Assembly: GCA_025356505.1 (NCBI GenBank)
Contig: JANXSV010000215.1
Location: 1 to 9,816, forward strand
Direction: 5' to 3'
Length of the DNA stretch: 9,816 nt
Source: Methylovirgula sp.
Lineage (GTDB): Bacteria; Pseudomonadota; Alphaproteobacteria; Rhizobiales; Beijerinckiaceae
Shown piece by piece: positions 1 through 7,066 of this stretch (the first letter of the stretch is position 1; each line of letters starts with the position of its first letter). A model generated the notes under the pieces. It searched no databases. It was not told the origin of the DNA and worked only from the letters and a program-made list of their open reading frames with translations. The position numbers and the translations under genes are program-made.

Positions 1-240
1 CATTCGCTCTTGTCGGGCCGGCGTACAGGGCTGGTGGGGCCGAGCAAATCTCCGGTCAATATCATGCTATATTCCAAGCCGGGCGCAACCGGGCAGGCAA
101 GCGCCGCCCTACAGCCCGGCGTCATCGGCAGTATTAAAACCTGCGACGGCCAATGGTGCCGTATTCAGGGCGAGGAGTTCGACGGCTATATCCCCCAAAC
201 CAACCTCTGGGGCGTTTATCCCGATGAAAAGGTGAATTAA
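1..240 (+). CDS. C-terminal fragment of a bacterial SH3-domain protein (5' end outside window)
   Basis: This is the end of a gene whose frame is open to the left edge; it reads H-S-L-L-S-G-R-R-T from base 1 and stops at TAA 238-240. The TTG at base 10 lies inside the conserved HSLLSGRRT segment, so it is not the real start. The fragment matches the last of the SH3-like repeats in small exported alphaproteobacterial SH3 proteins (SH3_4/DUF1058 type). Its landmarks are the 'LYSKPGA' strand, 'LQPGVIGSIKTCDGQWCRI' with two cysteines, and 'GYIPQTNLWGVYPDEKV' at the C-terminus. Such proteins are usually secreted and are thought to bind cell-wall or protein ligands, but no precise role is established, and the signal peptide lies outside the window. 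The family assignment is recognition from sequence; the function is not determined. Confidence 0.8.
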   Translation, partial: HSLLSGRRTGLVGPSKSPVNIMLYSKPGATGQASAALQPGVIGSIKTCDGQWCRIQGEEFDGYIPQTNLWGVYPDEKVN

Positions 241-265
241 CACAGCTTCGTTGCGCACGACTCTC

Positions 266-297
266 GGCCGCCCATAACCATCAGGCGGCCAAAAAAA
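266..297. repeat. Perfect 7-bp inverted repeat in the convergent gap, flanked by A7
   Basis: GGCCGCC (266-272) and GGCGGCC (284-290) are perfect reverse complements separated by an 11-nt loop, followed by seven A residues (291-297). It sits between the convergent SH3 gene and the lipoprotein gene. The run of A is on the 3' side in the + direction, so in the - direction the T-run precedes the stem. Neither orientation gives the canonical stem followed by U-tract of an intrinsic terminator. It may still form an RNA hairpin that protects or pauses transcripts, but this is inference. Confidence 0.45.
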
Positions 298-305
298 TTC
301 TCCGG

Positions 306-1520
306 CTAGCTCCCCGGGCCGAAGCTTTTCGGGGCCGGGCTGACAACAGAGGCTGAGCCTGCGCCCACCTGCAGCACCGCAAGCGCCCTATCGTTCAGGC
401 CATCCTGACGGAAGCGGAACACGCCATCAGCACCATTGAAGCCGGTTGAACTCAGCAATGTCGAACTAGCGAAACGTTGGCCGCCTTGAGTGCGGGCAAG
501 CGCCGCCGCCAATGAAACCGCATCATAGGTAAGGGAGGCAACGCGCGCCGGATCCGAGCCATATTTGGCCTTGTAACGCGCCGCAAAGGCATTGAAGCCA
601 GCGTTTTCAGGCGCTGCGAACCATGCGCCTTGTAGCGCTGCCTGCTTCAATACGCGGGCATCGTTCCACACGCCCGTTCCCAAAATCTGGATTTTTTTGC
701 CTGACAAACCTGCGCTCTCCAAGGCAGGGCCGACAGCGGCAAGCGCATCTGCCTGCTCGGGCAGGAACAGGGCGTCGATCTGATTGCCCAGAGAGGCTAT
801 TTTTGCCGCAGCAGCCGCAGCCCCGCCCGGCTTGTAACGCTCTATCGACATGACGCGCACGCCTTTATTGGCGGCGATCTGCTGGAATTCGGCCAAGGCC
901 ACATTGCCGTAATCGCTCTCCGGAACCATGGCGGCGAAGGATTTTTTGCCCTTGTCCGCCGCGAAGCTTACAACGCGGTCAACCTGACTTTCGATCAGGA
1001 AGCTGAGCAGATAAACACCGGGCTGAGCCGCGGATGAGTCAGTTGAAAAACCAATGACGGGACGGTTAGCGCCTTTAGCGACAGCTCCAACTTCTTTAAC
1101 GTTGCTGGCAAACAGCGGCCCGATGAACAGTTCCGCACCTTCGGAGGCGGCAGCCCGGGCAGCTTCGCGCGCGCCTTCGGGGGTTGAACGATCATCTTTC
1201 AAAAGCACAGTCAGGCTGGTGTCGTTGACATCCGCCAGCGCCAATTCGGCCGCGTTACGCAGCGAGGTGCCTATCGTGCTGGGGCCGGAGGCTTGGGTCA
1301 AAGGTAAAATGAGCGCGACCCGCACCGGTCCGTTGCCCAGATTGGTGCCTGCAAGCGGCTGAGTTTGGACCCCGCCCACCGGCGCGTTCAGCACAGGTTC
1401 GCCTGAATTGGTGCCAAGGCCGGGAATGGCGCTACTACAACCTGCGAGCGCGCCGAGCAGAGCAACAGATGAAACACGCTGTAAAAACTGGCGCCGTGCT
1501 GCGGTCGAAATCGGGTTCAT
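306..1520 (-). CDS. LppC/LpoA-family periplasmic-binding-protein-like lipoprotein (penicillin-binding-protein activator homologue)
   Basis: The 404-residue product begins with a lipoprotein signal: R9-R10-Q-F-L, then a hydrophobic stretch, then the lipobox L25-A-G-C28. The RRxFL pattern suggests Tat export before lipidation at Cys28. The remainder, from about residue 65 ('VRVALILPL'), is a type I periplasmic-binding fold of the LppC/YraM (Periplas_BP_6) class. Recognisable segments are 'AAELALADVND', 'AELFIGPLFASNV', 'PVIGFSTD' and 'ASLTYDAVSLAAAL'. E. coli LpoA, which activates PBP1A, also has a long N-terminal TPR domain that is absent here, so PBP activation should not be assumed; amino-acid ABC binding proteins share the fold. 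I chose ATG 1520 because AGGGAG lies 7 nt upstream; an in-frame GTG at 1526 is too close to that site. It is divergent from rsmI, as lpoA is in enterobacteria. Confidence 0.82.
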   Translation of the reverse strand: MNPISTAARRQFLQRVSSVALLGALAGCSSAIPGLGTNSGEPVLNAPVGGVQTQPLAGTNLGNGPVRVALILPLTQASGPSTIGTSLRNAAELALADVNDTSLTVLLKDDRSTPEGAREAARAAASEGAELFIGPLFASNVKEVGAVAKGANRPVIGFSTDSSAAQPGVYLLSFLIESQVDRVVSFAADKGKKSFAAMVPESDYGNVALAEFQQIAANKGVRVMSIERYKPGGAAAAAAKIASLGNQIDALFLPEQADALAAVGPALESAGLSGKKIQILGTGVWNDARVLKQAALQGAWFAAPENAGFNAFAARYKAKYGSDPARVASLTYDAVSLAAALARTQGGQRFASSTLLSSTGFNGADGVFRFRQDGLNDRALAVLQVGAGSASVVSPAPKSFGPGS

Positions 1521-1678
1521 TGGCACACTCCCTTTTGAAATAATGCGCGGCGACTACAGGCGACACGATTTGGGTTTTAATCAATCAATTGTGGCGGGCC
1601 TGCGCTCATCAGCACCGGCGATTAAGTTAATTTTGTTAATCATACCCAAATATGGATAATTGAGTGTAAAGATATTTT
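1521..1678. promoter_or_regulatory. Divergent AT-rich intergenic region between the LppC-like gene and rsmI
   Basis: These 158 bp separate the two divergent genes, so they should hold both promoters. The rsmI-proximal third (about 1620-1680) is markedly AT-rich compared with the rest of the window. On the - strand, TATGAT (complement of 1639-1644) could be a -10 box for the lipoprotein gene, but I see no well-spaced -35 partner. Next to the lipoprotein start is its AGGGAG ribosome-binding site. I see no operator palindrome or riboswitch here. If rsmI really starts at one of its internal codons, the untranslated region extends to about 1846. Confidence 0.4.
1633..1660 (+). promoter_or_regulatory. 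Candidate sigma70-type promoter for rsmI-yraN-gshB-glnD
   Basis: TTGTTA (1633-1638) and GATAAT (1655-1660) are separated by 16 bp and point towards rsmI. The -10 box matches five of six consensus positions and the -35 four of six. The location, in the AT-rich divergent gap, is appropriate. It would start transcription around 1667, just upstream of the earliest possible rsmI start. AT-rich DNA produces such matches by chance, so this is a candidate only. Confidence 0.3.
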
Positions 1679-2755
1679 TTGTTTAGAGAAGCCCGGGCCA
1701 AACTTTTGCGTGATAAATCAGTCCTTCCACCCTTAAAAGCGTCAGGCTCAGAACCAAGCAGTTCAAGCTCTTCTCTTCGAGGCCAAGGTACCGGAGCAAA
1801 AAAAGGAACGGGAGCAAAAAAAGCGGCTTTGCTCGCGCAGGCAGGTTTGCAAGCAAATATCAAATCAAGTTTCACCGTGTTTGGGTTTAAATGCGAAGCC
1901 GAGCCACTTGCCTGCGGCCTTTATATCGTGGCAACGCCCATAGGAAATCTGGGCGATATCACGGTTCGGGCGCTGGCGACATTGGCTGCGGCAGATGCGA
2001 TTCTGGCTGAAGACACCCGCACGAGCAAGGTTTTGTTGAAGGCTTACGGCATTTCAACGCCGCTCATCGCCTATCATGAACATAATGCGGCGCAGGTCCG
2101 GCCGCAGATTTTGTCCCGGCTTAAGCAGGGACAGGCACTGGCACTGATTTCGGACGCTGGAACGCCGCTGGTGTCCGATCCGGGTTACAAGTTGGTGGGA
2201 GATCTGGTGAGCGAAAAGCTTCCGCTCACTGCTGTGCCCGGGCCATCGGCAGTCTTGGCGGCGCTGGTGGTGGCCGGCCTGCCGACTGACCGGTTTTTCT
2301 TCGAAGGATTTCTGCCGCCCAAAGCCGGGGCAAGGCGGCAACGGCTGCACGAACTGGCCCAAATTCCCGGAACACTGGTCTTTTTCGAATCACCCCGGCG
2401 GATGGCCGAATGCCTCGGCGACATGGCGGCAGTGTTCGGCAACCGCGCTGCGGTTATGGCGCGCGAACTCACCAAGCACTTCGAAACGGTGCGGCGCGGC
2501 ACGCTTGACGATCTTGGCCGTGAATTTGCCGATGCGCCAACGCCAAAAGGCGAAGTTGTGCTGCTCGTGGGGCCGCCCGGCGCGCTTGACTCCGGTTCCG
2601 CTGAAGCAAGTCTGGACGAAAAGCTGCTCGCCGCACTGGCCACCTATTCCTTGAAAGATGCAGCCACAATTGTGTCCCAAGCCTCAGGGCTTCCGCGCCG
2701 ACGGGTCTATGCGCGGGCCATCGAAATCAGCACCAGAGGCGACAAGATGCCATGA
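1679..2755 (+). CDS. rsmI: 16S rRNA (cytidine1402-2'-O)-methyltransferase RsmI
   Basis: RsmI uses S-adenosylmethionine to 2'-O-methylate C1402 of 16S rRNA in the decoding centre. In the longest frame (358 residues) the tetrapyrrole-methylase fold starts near residue 79 with 'GLYIVATPIGNLGDIT'. It continues with 'EDTRTSKVLL', the SAM-site loop 'ISDAGTPLVSDPGYKL', 'VPGPSAVLAALVVAGLPTDRFFFEGFLPPK' and 'FFESPRRM', the family signatures in order. The end is certain; the start is not. TTG 1679 is the first possible start but has no clear ribosome-binding site, and residues 1-56 are low complexity (a run of six Ser, then GTGAKK twice). TTG 1847 would give M-Q-A-N-I-K-S-S-F-T-V-F-G, close to where related proteins begin, and leaves about 302 residues; GTG 1877 is another option. 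First gene of a + strand run with yraN, gshB and glnD. Confidence 0.9.
   Translation: MFREARAKLLRDKSVLPPLKASGSEPSSSSSSLRGQGTGAKKGTGAKKAALLAQAGLQANIKSSFTVFGFKCEAEPLACGLYIVATPIGNLGDITVRALATLAAADAILAEDTRTSKVLLKAYGISTPLIAYHEHNAAQVRPQILSRLKQGQALALISDAGTPLVSDPGYKLVGDLVSEKLPLTAVPGPSAVLAALVVAGLPTDRFFFEGFLPPKAGARRQRLHELAQIPGTLVFFESPRRMAECLGDMAAVFGNRAAVMARELTKHFETVRRGTLDDLGREFADAPTPKGEVVLLVGPPGALDSGSAEASLDEKLLAALATYSLKDAATIVSQASGLPRRRVYARAIEISTRGDKMP
1787..1822 (+). repeat. Two tandem 18-bp copies with A7 tracts near the rsmI 5' end
   Basis: GGTACCGGAGCAAAAAAA (1787-1804) is followed directly by GGAACGGGAGCAAAAAAA (1805-1822). The copies match at 16 of 18 positions. The period is a multiple of three and in the rsmI frame encodes Gly-Thr-Gly-Ala-Lys-Lys twice. 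Each copy ends in seven A residues, a tract prone to slippage. AAGGA and GGGAG within this segment resemble ribosome-binding sites, but the nearest downstream in-frame start (TTG 1829) is about 14 nt away, longer than usual. Confidence 0.8.
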
Positions 2756-2806
2756 GCGCCTGTCATGAATGAGCCCCTGTCATGATTGTGCGCCCGTCAT
2801 GAATGA
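2752..2806 (+). repeat. 17-bp tandem repeat (about 3.2 copies) spanning the rsmI stop and yraN start
   Basis: Phased on the ATGA that overlaps the rsmI stop, the copies are ATGAGCGCCTGTCATGA (2752-2768), ATGAGCCCCTGTCATGA (2769-2785) and TTGTGCGCCCGTCATGA (2786-2802), then a partial ATGA. ATGA occurs at 2752, 2765, 2769, 2782, 2799 and 2803. Because the period is one less than a multiple of three, an ATG in one copy reads six codons and ends at the TGA of the next copy's ATGA. This gives overlapping stop/start pairs that lead into yraN. I see no purine-rich ribosome-binding site just before any of these starts, consistent with translation coupled to rsmI. Confidence 0.85.
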
Positions 2807-3191
2807 TCGCAGAGCGGCGCGGGTTTTCGGCCTTCAGGCGGAGACGCTGGCCTGCGGGTTGCTCATGGCCAAGGGTTACAGCATTCTGGCGCGCAATTAC
2901 ACCGTCAAGGGCGGGGAAATTGACGTGATTGCCAGGCGCGGCCGCTCCATCGCATTTGTCGAGGTTAAGGCGCGTCCCAGTTTTGATCGCGCTGCCATGG
3001 CGATCCAGCCGCAAAAAATACGGCGCATATCGTTGGCGGCACGGGTGTGGCTTGGGCGCAATGCGTGGGCGGCAGGCTACATATGGCGCGGAGATGCTGT
3101 CTTTATCGCGCCGGTTCAAGTAACGAAATTGGCGTCTTGGCGGGTTTTTTGGCCGCAACACTTGATTGCCGCGTTCGAACTGGCGATGTAA
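2799..3191 (+). CDS. yraN: YraN-family protein (UPF0102, predicted PD-(D/E)XK-type nuclease fold)
   Basis: The 130-residue product from ATG 2799 fits the YraN/UPF0102 family (usually about 120 residues). Visible motifs are G-L-Q-A-E15, then 'GYSILARNY', G39-E40-I-D42-V-I-A, and F-V-E55-V-K57. The E...D...ExK pattern is the catalytic signature of restriction-endonuclease-like folds, and all of these residues are present. A nuclease role in DNA processing is predicted for the family, but no substrate is firmly known. ATG 2769 would add ten residues encoded by the tandem repeat; I prefer 2799 because it matches the family's usual N-terminus. Further extension is blocked by an in-frame TGA at 2766. 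It follows rsmI within the same transcription unit and precedes gshB by 26 bp. The C-terminal tail ('[21 protein letters not shown]') seems slightly longer than in relatives. Confidence 0.85.
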   Translation: MNDRRAARVFGLQAETLACGLLMAKGYSILARNYTVKGGEIDVIARRGRSIAFVEVKARPSFDRAAMAIQPQKIRRISLAARVWLGRNAWAAGYIWRGDAVFIAPVQVTKLASWRVFWPQHLIAAFELAM

Positions 3192-3217
3192 GAGCAGATC
3201 TCACAAAGGATTTCGCC

Positions 3218-4165
3218 ATGCAGCTCAAAGTCGCCGTACAGATGGACCCGATCAGCACGATCAACATCACCGGAGATTCGACCTTTGCCCTGTTGCTGGA
3301 AGCGCAAGCGCGCGGGCACGAGCTGTTTTATTACACGCCTGACAAGCTCTCGCTGCAAAACGGCAAGGTGAGTGCGCCGTTGCAGGCCTTGCAGGTGCGC
3401 GACCAGAAGGGCGACCATTACACCCTTGGCGACGCTCATGAGCGCGATCTTGCCGAGCTTGATGTGATTTTGCTGCGGCAGGATCCGCCGTTCGATTTGG
3501 CCTATATCACCAGCACACATATTCTGGAGCGTTTACACCCTAAGGTGCTGGTGGTGAACAACCCCTCAGAGGTGCGCAACGCCCCTGAAAAGCTGATGGT
3601 TCTGGACTATCCGCAGCTGATGCCGCCCACCCTGATTTCGCGGGATAGAGCCGCCATTGATGCCTTCCGCCTCGAACATGGCGAAGTGGTGATGAAACCC
3701 CTCTACGGCAATGGCGGCGCCGCAGTGTTCAAAGTCGCGCAAAAAGACCCCAATTTCGGCTCTTTGTTCGATCTGTTTTCAACCATCATGCGCGAACCTT
3801 GGGTGATTCAACGGTTTTTGCCCAAGGTTGTCGAGGGCGACAAACGCATCATTCTGATTGATGGTGAGGCGGCGGGGGCCGTCAATAGAGTGCCGCCTGA
3901 GGGCGATATTCGCTCCAACATGGTGCGCGGCGGCGCGGCTCATCCAACCGATCTTTCCGCCCGCGAGCTGGAAATTTGCCGCACGATTGGCCCTGAACTG
4001 AAACGGCGCGGCCTGATCTTTGTGGGCATTGACGTCATTGATGGCAATCTTACCGAGATCAACGTCACTTCGCCCACCGGACTGCGCGCGATCAAGCGCC
4101 TCGGCGGGCCGGACCTTGCGGCGCAAATCTGGAGCGTGCTGGAAGCCAAGAAGAAAGCGAGCTAA
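3218..4165 (+). CDS. gshB: Glutathione synthetase
   Basis: GshB joins gamma-glutamylcysteine and glycine using ATP in the cytoplasm, the last step of glutathione synthesis. The 315-residue length equals that of known bacterial enzymes. The N-terminus has the family signature '[31 protein letters not shown]'. It is followed by R87-Q-D-P-P ('[20 protein letters not shown]'), '[15 protein letters not shown]', the ATP-grasp lysine and glycine-rich loop V-M-K160-P-L-Y-G-N-G-G, and the metal-site segment E280-I-N282 in '[18 protein letters not shown]'. ATG 3218 is well supported: AAAGGA (3205-3210) lies 7 nt upstream and the protein begins exactly at the conserved N-terminus, although the frame stays open further left. 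The gene ends 1 nt before glnD, so the two are very likely co-transcribed and translationally coupled. Confidence 0.95.
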   Translation: MQLKVAVQMDPISTINITGDSTFALLLEAQARGHELFYYTPDKLSLQNGKVSAPLQALQVRDQKGDHYTLGDAHERDLAELDVILLRQDPPFDLAYITSTHILERLHPKVLVVNNPSEVRNAPEKLMVLDYPQLMPPTLISRDRAAIDAFRLEHGEVVMKPLYGNGGAAVFKVAQKDPNFGSLFDLFSTIMREPWVIQRFLPKVVEGDKRIILIDGEAAGAVNRVPPEGDIRSNMVRGGAAHPTDLSARELEICRTIGPELKRRGLIFVGIDVIDGNLTEINVTSPTGLRAIKRLGGPDLAAQIWSVLEAKKKAS

Positions 4166-4166
4166 C

Positions 4167-6962
4167 ATGCAGCGCTCACCGGTTCACACCGCCAAACATC
4201 TGGTCGACCGGGCGGAAATGACCCGCAAGGTTGCCGCCTTGCGACTAGAGCACAGCGGCATGCCTGAATTTCGCAAGGCAGCGGTGGACTTGTTTTACAC
4301 CACGCTTAGCGAGGCGCGCGCAGAGGTGCGCGGCTGGTTTGAGGCCGACGGGCGCGGGCTCGCCTGCACGCACAACCTCAGCCAAATCGAAGATAATCTC
4401 CTCCGCGCCATCCATGATTATGTGATCACTTATGTGTATCCGCTGGAAAATCCGAGCATGTCCGAGCGGCTGGCCATTGTTGCGGTAGGTGGCTACGGGC
4501 GCGGGACTTTGGCACCGCAGAGCGATATTGATCTGCTGTTTCTGCTGCCTTACAAGCAGACGCCCTGGGGCGAGAGCGTGGTCGAGGCCATACTTTATGT
4601 TTTGTGGGACATGCGGCAGAAGGTCGGCCATGCCACACGCTCAATCGATGAATGTATGCGCCAGGCCAAGGCGGATATGACCATCCGCACGGCGATGCTG
4701 GAGGCACGGCTAATTGATGGCGACGCCGCGCTATTTGACCAATTACGCAGCCGCTTTCGCAGCGAAATCGTGGATACGGGCGCGCGAGATTTTGTTGCCG
4801 CCAAGCTGGCCGAGCGCGAAACACGTGTGCTGCGGGCCGGTCAATCGCGCTATTTGGTTGAGCCCAACGTCAAAGAGGGCAAGGGTGGCCTGCGTGATCT
4901 CAACACGCTGTTCTGGATTTCAAAATATTTTTATAAGGTTTCAGACATCAAGGAGCTGGTGACAGCGGGCCTGTTCGCGCCGGCCGAGCTGCGGCTGTTT
5001 GAGCGCTGTGAAGAATTTTTGTGGCGGGTACGGTGCCATATTCACTTTGTGACCGGGCGCGCTGAAGAGCGGCTGAGCTTCGACCTGCAGCGGACCATCG
5101 CGGGGCGGCTTGGATATCAGAGTCACTCGGGCCTCCACGCCGTTGAGCGCTTCATGAAGCACTATTTTCTTATCGCCAAGGACGTCGGCGATCTCACAAA
5201 CATTGTTTGTTCTGCTCTGGAGGAGAAGCAGGCCAAGCCGCGCGCCATGCTCAACCGGCTGGTTGGGAAACTGCGCCGCCGCGCGACCCTCGCCGATTCT
5301 AAGGATTTTGCCATTGAGACAGACCGAATTACGGTGGCAAATCCGGATGTCTTCGAAACGAACCCGGTTAACCTGATCAGGCTCTACTGGCTCGCTGACC
5401 GCAATTCGCTGGCGATCCACCCCGATGCGACGCGGCTGGTGACACTGTCCTTGAAGCGTATCGACGCCAAAATGCGCGAAAACAAAGAAGCCAACAGGCT
5501 TTTTCTTGATATTGTGACGTCAAAACGCCAGCCGGAGATCGTCTTACGCCGCATGAATGAAGCAGGCGTGCTGGGCCGTTTCATCCCCGAATTTGGCCGC
5601 ATCGTGGCGATGATGCAGTTTAACATGTATCATCATTATACGGTGGATGAGCACCTGCTGCGCGCCATTGGTGTATTGTCCGAGCTGGACCGTAAGATTT
5701 TGGCTCAGGAATTGCCGCTTTCGACCGAAATTTTTGCCAGTATCACCAATCGCACAGCTTTGTTCGTGGCTGTGTTTCTCCATGATATTGCGAAGGGACG
5801 CGAGGAGGATCATTCAATCGCCGGGGCGCGCCTTGCCCGCAATCTCTGCCCGCGTTTTGGCCTTTCGGAAGCCGAAACTGAGACGGTGGCTTGGCTTATC
5901 GATGCGCATCTCATCATGTCCAATACGGCGCAGGGGCGGGACCTTTCTGACCCGAAAACCATCGAGACTTTTGCCGCAACGGTGCAAACACTCGAACGGC
6001 TGAAGATGTTGCTGATCTTGACCGTGTGCGATATCCGCGCTGTGGGGCCTGGCGTTTGGAATGCCTGGAAAGCGCAGTTGTTGCGCAATCTCTATTGGGA
6101 AACCGAAGTTGTTCTGGGCGGTGGACATTCTTCCATGGACCGGAAGCATCGGGTGCACGCAGCGCAGGAACAACTGCGCTCCGCCCTCCCCGGCTGGCCC
6201 GATCACGAGTTTGATGATTATGCAGCGCGGCACTATCCGGCCTATTGGCTGAAAGTGGACCTCGATCACAAAATCCAGCACGCAAAATTGTTCCGGCTTT
6301 CAGACGTCGAAACCCGCTCGCTGATCACCGAAGTGCAGACAAACCCGGATAAGGGCGTCACCGAGGTCACGATCATCGCGCCTGATCATCCCCGCTTGTT
6401 GTCAATCATTGCCGGCGGATGTGCGGCGGCGGGTGGAAACATTGTCGATGCGCAGATTTTCACCACAACTGACGGTTTTGCGCTCGATACGATTGTAATG
6501 ACCCGCGCTTTCGTGCGTGAAGATGACGAACTTCGCCGGGCAAACCGCGTGGCACAAACCATCGAACAGGCGTTGCGCGGAGAGATCCGCCTTGCGCCGT
6601 TGATGGCGGCAAAATCGGAAGGGCGCAAAGCCCATGCTCAAACATTCAATGTCGCGCCCGAGGTCATCCTCGATAATAATCTGTCCAATCGCTATTCGGT
6701 GCTTGAAATATCCGGGCTGGACCGGCCCGGCTTGCTGCATGAACTCACTGCGGTTTTGTCGAGGCTCAATCTGAACATCGGTTCGGCGCATATCGTCACG
6801 TTTGGTGAAAAGGCTGTGGATGCGTTTTATGTCACCGATCTCACTGGCGCAAAAATCATAAATCCGGCGCGGCAAGCTTCTGTCAAACGCAACCTGCTTG
6901 AAGTGTTCGATAAAAAACCCGAGGTGGCAGATAAGAAAGCTTCGCCCGAAAGCGTGCGGTAA
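4167..6962 (+). CDS. glnD: Bifunctional PII uridylyltransferase / uridylyl-removing enzyme GlnD
   Basis: GlnD is the primary glutamine sensor of nitrogen control. It uridylylates PII proteins (GlnB/GlnK) when glutamine is low and removes UMP when it is high. The 931-residue product has all expected parts. The nucleotidyltransferase domain carries G108-G-Y-G-R-G and D120-I-D122. A helical linker follows ('[20 protein letters not shown]'). The HD hydrolase domain has H496, H539-D540, H549 and H581. Two C-terminal ACT domains start near residues 733 ('[27 protein letters not shown]') and 843 ('[34 protein letters not shown]'). Catalytic motifs of both activities look intact. ATG 4167 is 1 nt after the gshB stop; the frame is open further left, but only inside gshB. 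Translational coupling to gshB is likely since no strong ribosome-binding site is visible. Confidence 0.96.
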   Translation: MQRSPVHTAKHLVDRAEMTRKVAALRLEHSGMPEFRKAAVDLFYTTLSEARAEVRGWFEADGRGLACTHNLSQIEDNLLRAIHDYVITYVYPLENPSMSERLAIVAVGGYGRGTLAPQSDIDLLFLLPYKQTPWGESVVEAILYVLWDMRQKVGHATRSIDECMRQAKADMTIRTAMLEARLIDGDAALFDQLRSRFRSEIVDTGARDFVAAKLAERETRVLRAGQSRYLVEPNVKEGKGGLRDLNTLFWISKYFYKVSDIKELVTAGLFAPAELRLFERCEEFLWRVRCHIHFVTGRAEERLSFDLQRTIAGRLGYQSHSGLHAVERFMKHYFLIAKDVGDLTNIVCSALEEKQAKPRAMLNRLVGKLRRRATLADSKDFAIETDRITVANPDVFETNPVNLIRLYWLADRNSLAIHPDATRLVTLSLKRIDAKMRENKEANRLFLDIVTSKRQPEIVLRRMNEAGVLGRFIPEFGRIVAMMQFNMYHHYTVDEHLLRAIGVLSELDRKILAQELPLSTEIFASITNRTALFVAVFLHDIAKGREEDHSIAGARLARNLCPRFGLSEAETETVAWLIDAHLIMSNTAQGRDLSDPKTIETFAATVQTLERLKMLLILTVCDIRAVGPGVWNAWKAQLLRNLYWETEVVLGGGHSSMDRKHRVHAAQEQLRSALPGWPDHEFDDYAARHYPAYWLKVDLDHKIQHAKLFRLSDVETRSLITEVQTNPDKGVTEVTIIAPDHPRLLSIIAGGCAAAGGNIVDAQIFTTTDGFALDTIVMTRAFVREDDELRRANRVAQTIEQALRGEIRLAPLMAAKSEGRKAHAQTFNVAPEVILDNNLSNRYSVLEISGLDRPGLLHELTAVLSRLNLNIGSAHIVTFGEKAVDAFYVTDLTGAKIINPARQASVKRNLLEVFDKKPEVADKKASPESVR

Positions 6963-6964
6963 GC

Positions 6965-6993
6965 CTTGATTTTTCTGCCTCAAAACCTGATAT
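6965..6993 (+). promoter_or_regulatory. Candidate heat-shock (sigma32-like) promoter upstream of grpE
   Basis: CTTGAT (6965-6970) and CCTGATAT (6986-6993) lie in the 104-bp gap between glnD and grpE. CTTG followed by about 17 bp and a CYTAT-like box is the arrangement described for alphaproteobacterial RpoH promoters. The upstream box fits well and the downstream box only partly. A sigma70-type reading (TTGATT, 19 bp, TATGCA) is poorer. No CIRCE inverted repeat is visible. grpE is a classic heat-shock gene, which supports the idea, but the match is weak. Confidence 0.28.
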
Positions 6994-7066
6994 GCAAGGG
7001 CGTAGAGTGGATGGCGGCAACGCTGACCGCGCACCTTCCGTTCCTGTCCTAGATTTTGAGAGCTCC

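Noticed and set aside
1636..1875. 79-codon - strand frame with an FFAPVP repeat in the rsmI upstream region
   Set aside because: The repeat is just the complement of the 18-bp duplication. No ribosome-binding site or family match is visible, and it would overlap the rsmI 5' region.
3047..3217. Upstream extension of the gshB frame (57 extra codons)
   Set aside because: It lies inside yraN in another frame. ATG 3218 has a strong AAAGGA site and matches the conserved GshB N-terminus.
4020..4166. Upstream extension of the glnD frame into gshB (49 extra codons)
   Set aside because: It overlaps the coding end of gshB, and ATG 4167 gives the usual GlnD length and N-terminus.
6992..7066. Longer grpE start at ATG 6992
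   Set aside because: There is no ribosome-binding site, the extra 25 residues do not resemble GrpE, and the start would fall within the candidate promoter's transcription start region.
6963..7066. CIRCE (HrcA operator) upstream of grpE
   Set aside because: I searched by eye for the TTAGCACTC-N9-GAGTGCTAA pattern and found nothing close to it in this gap.
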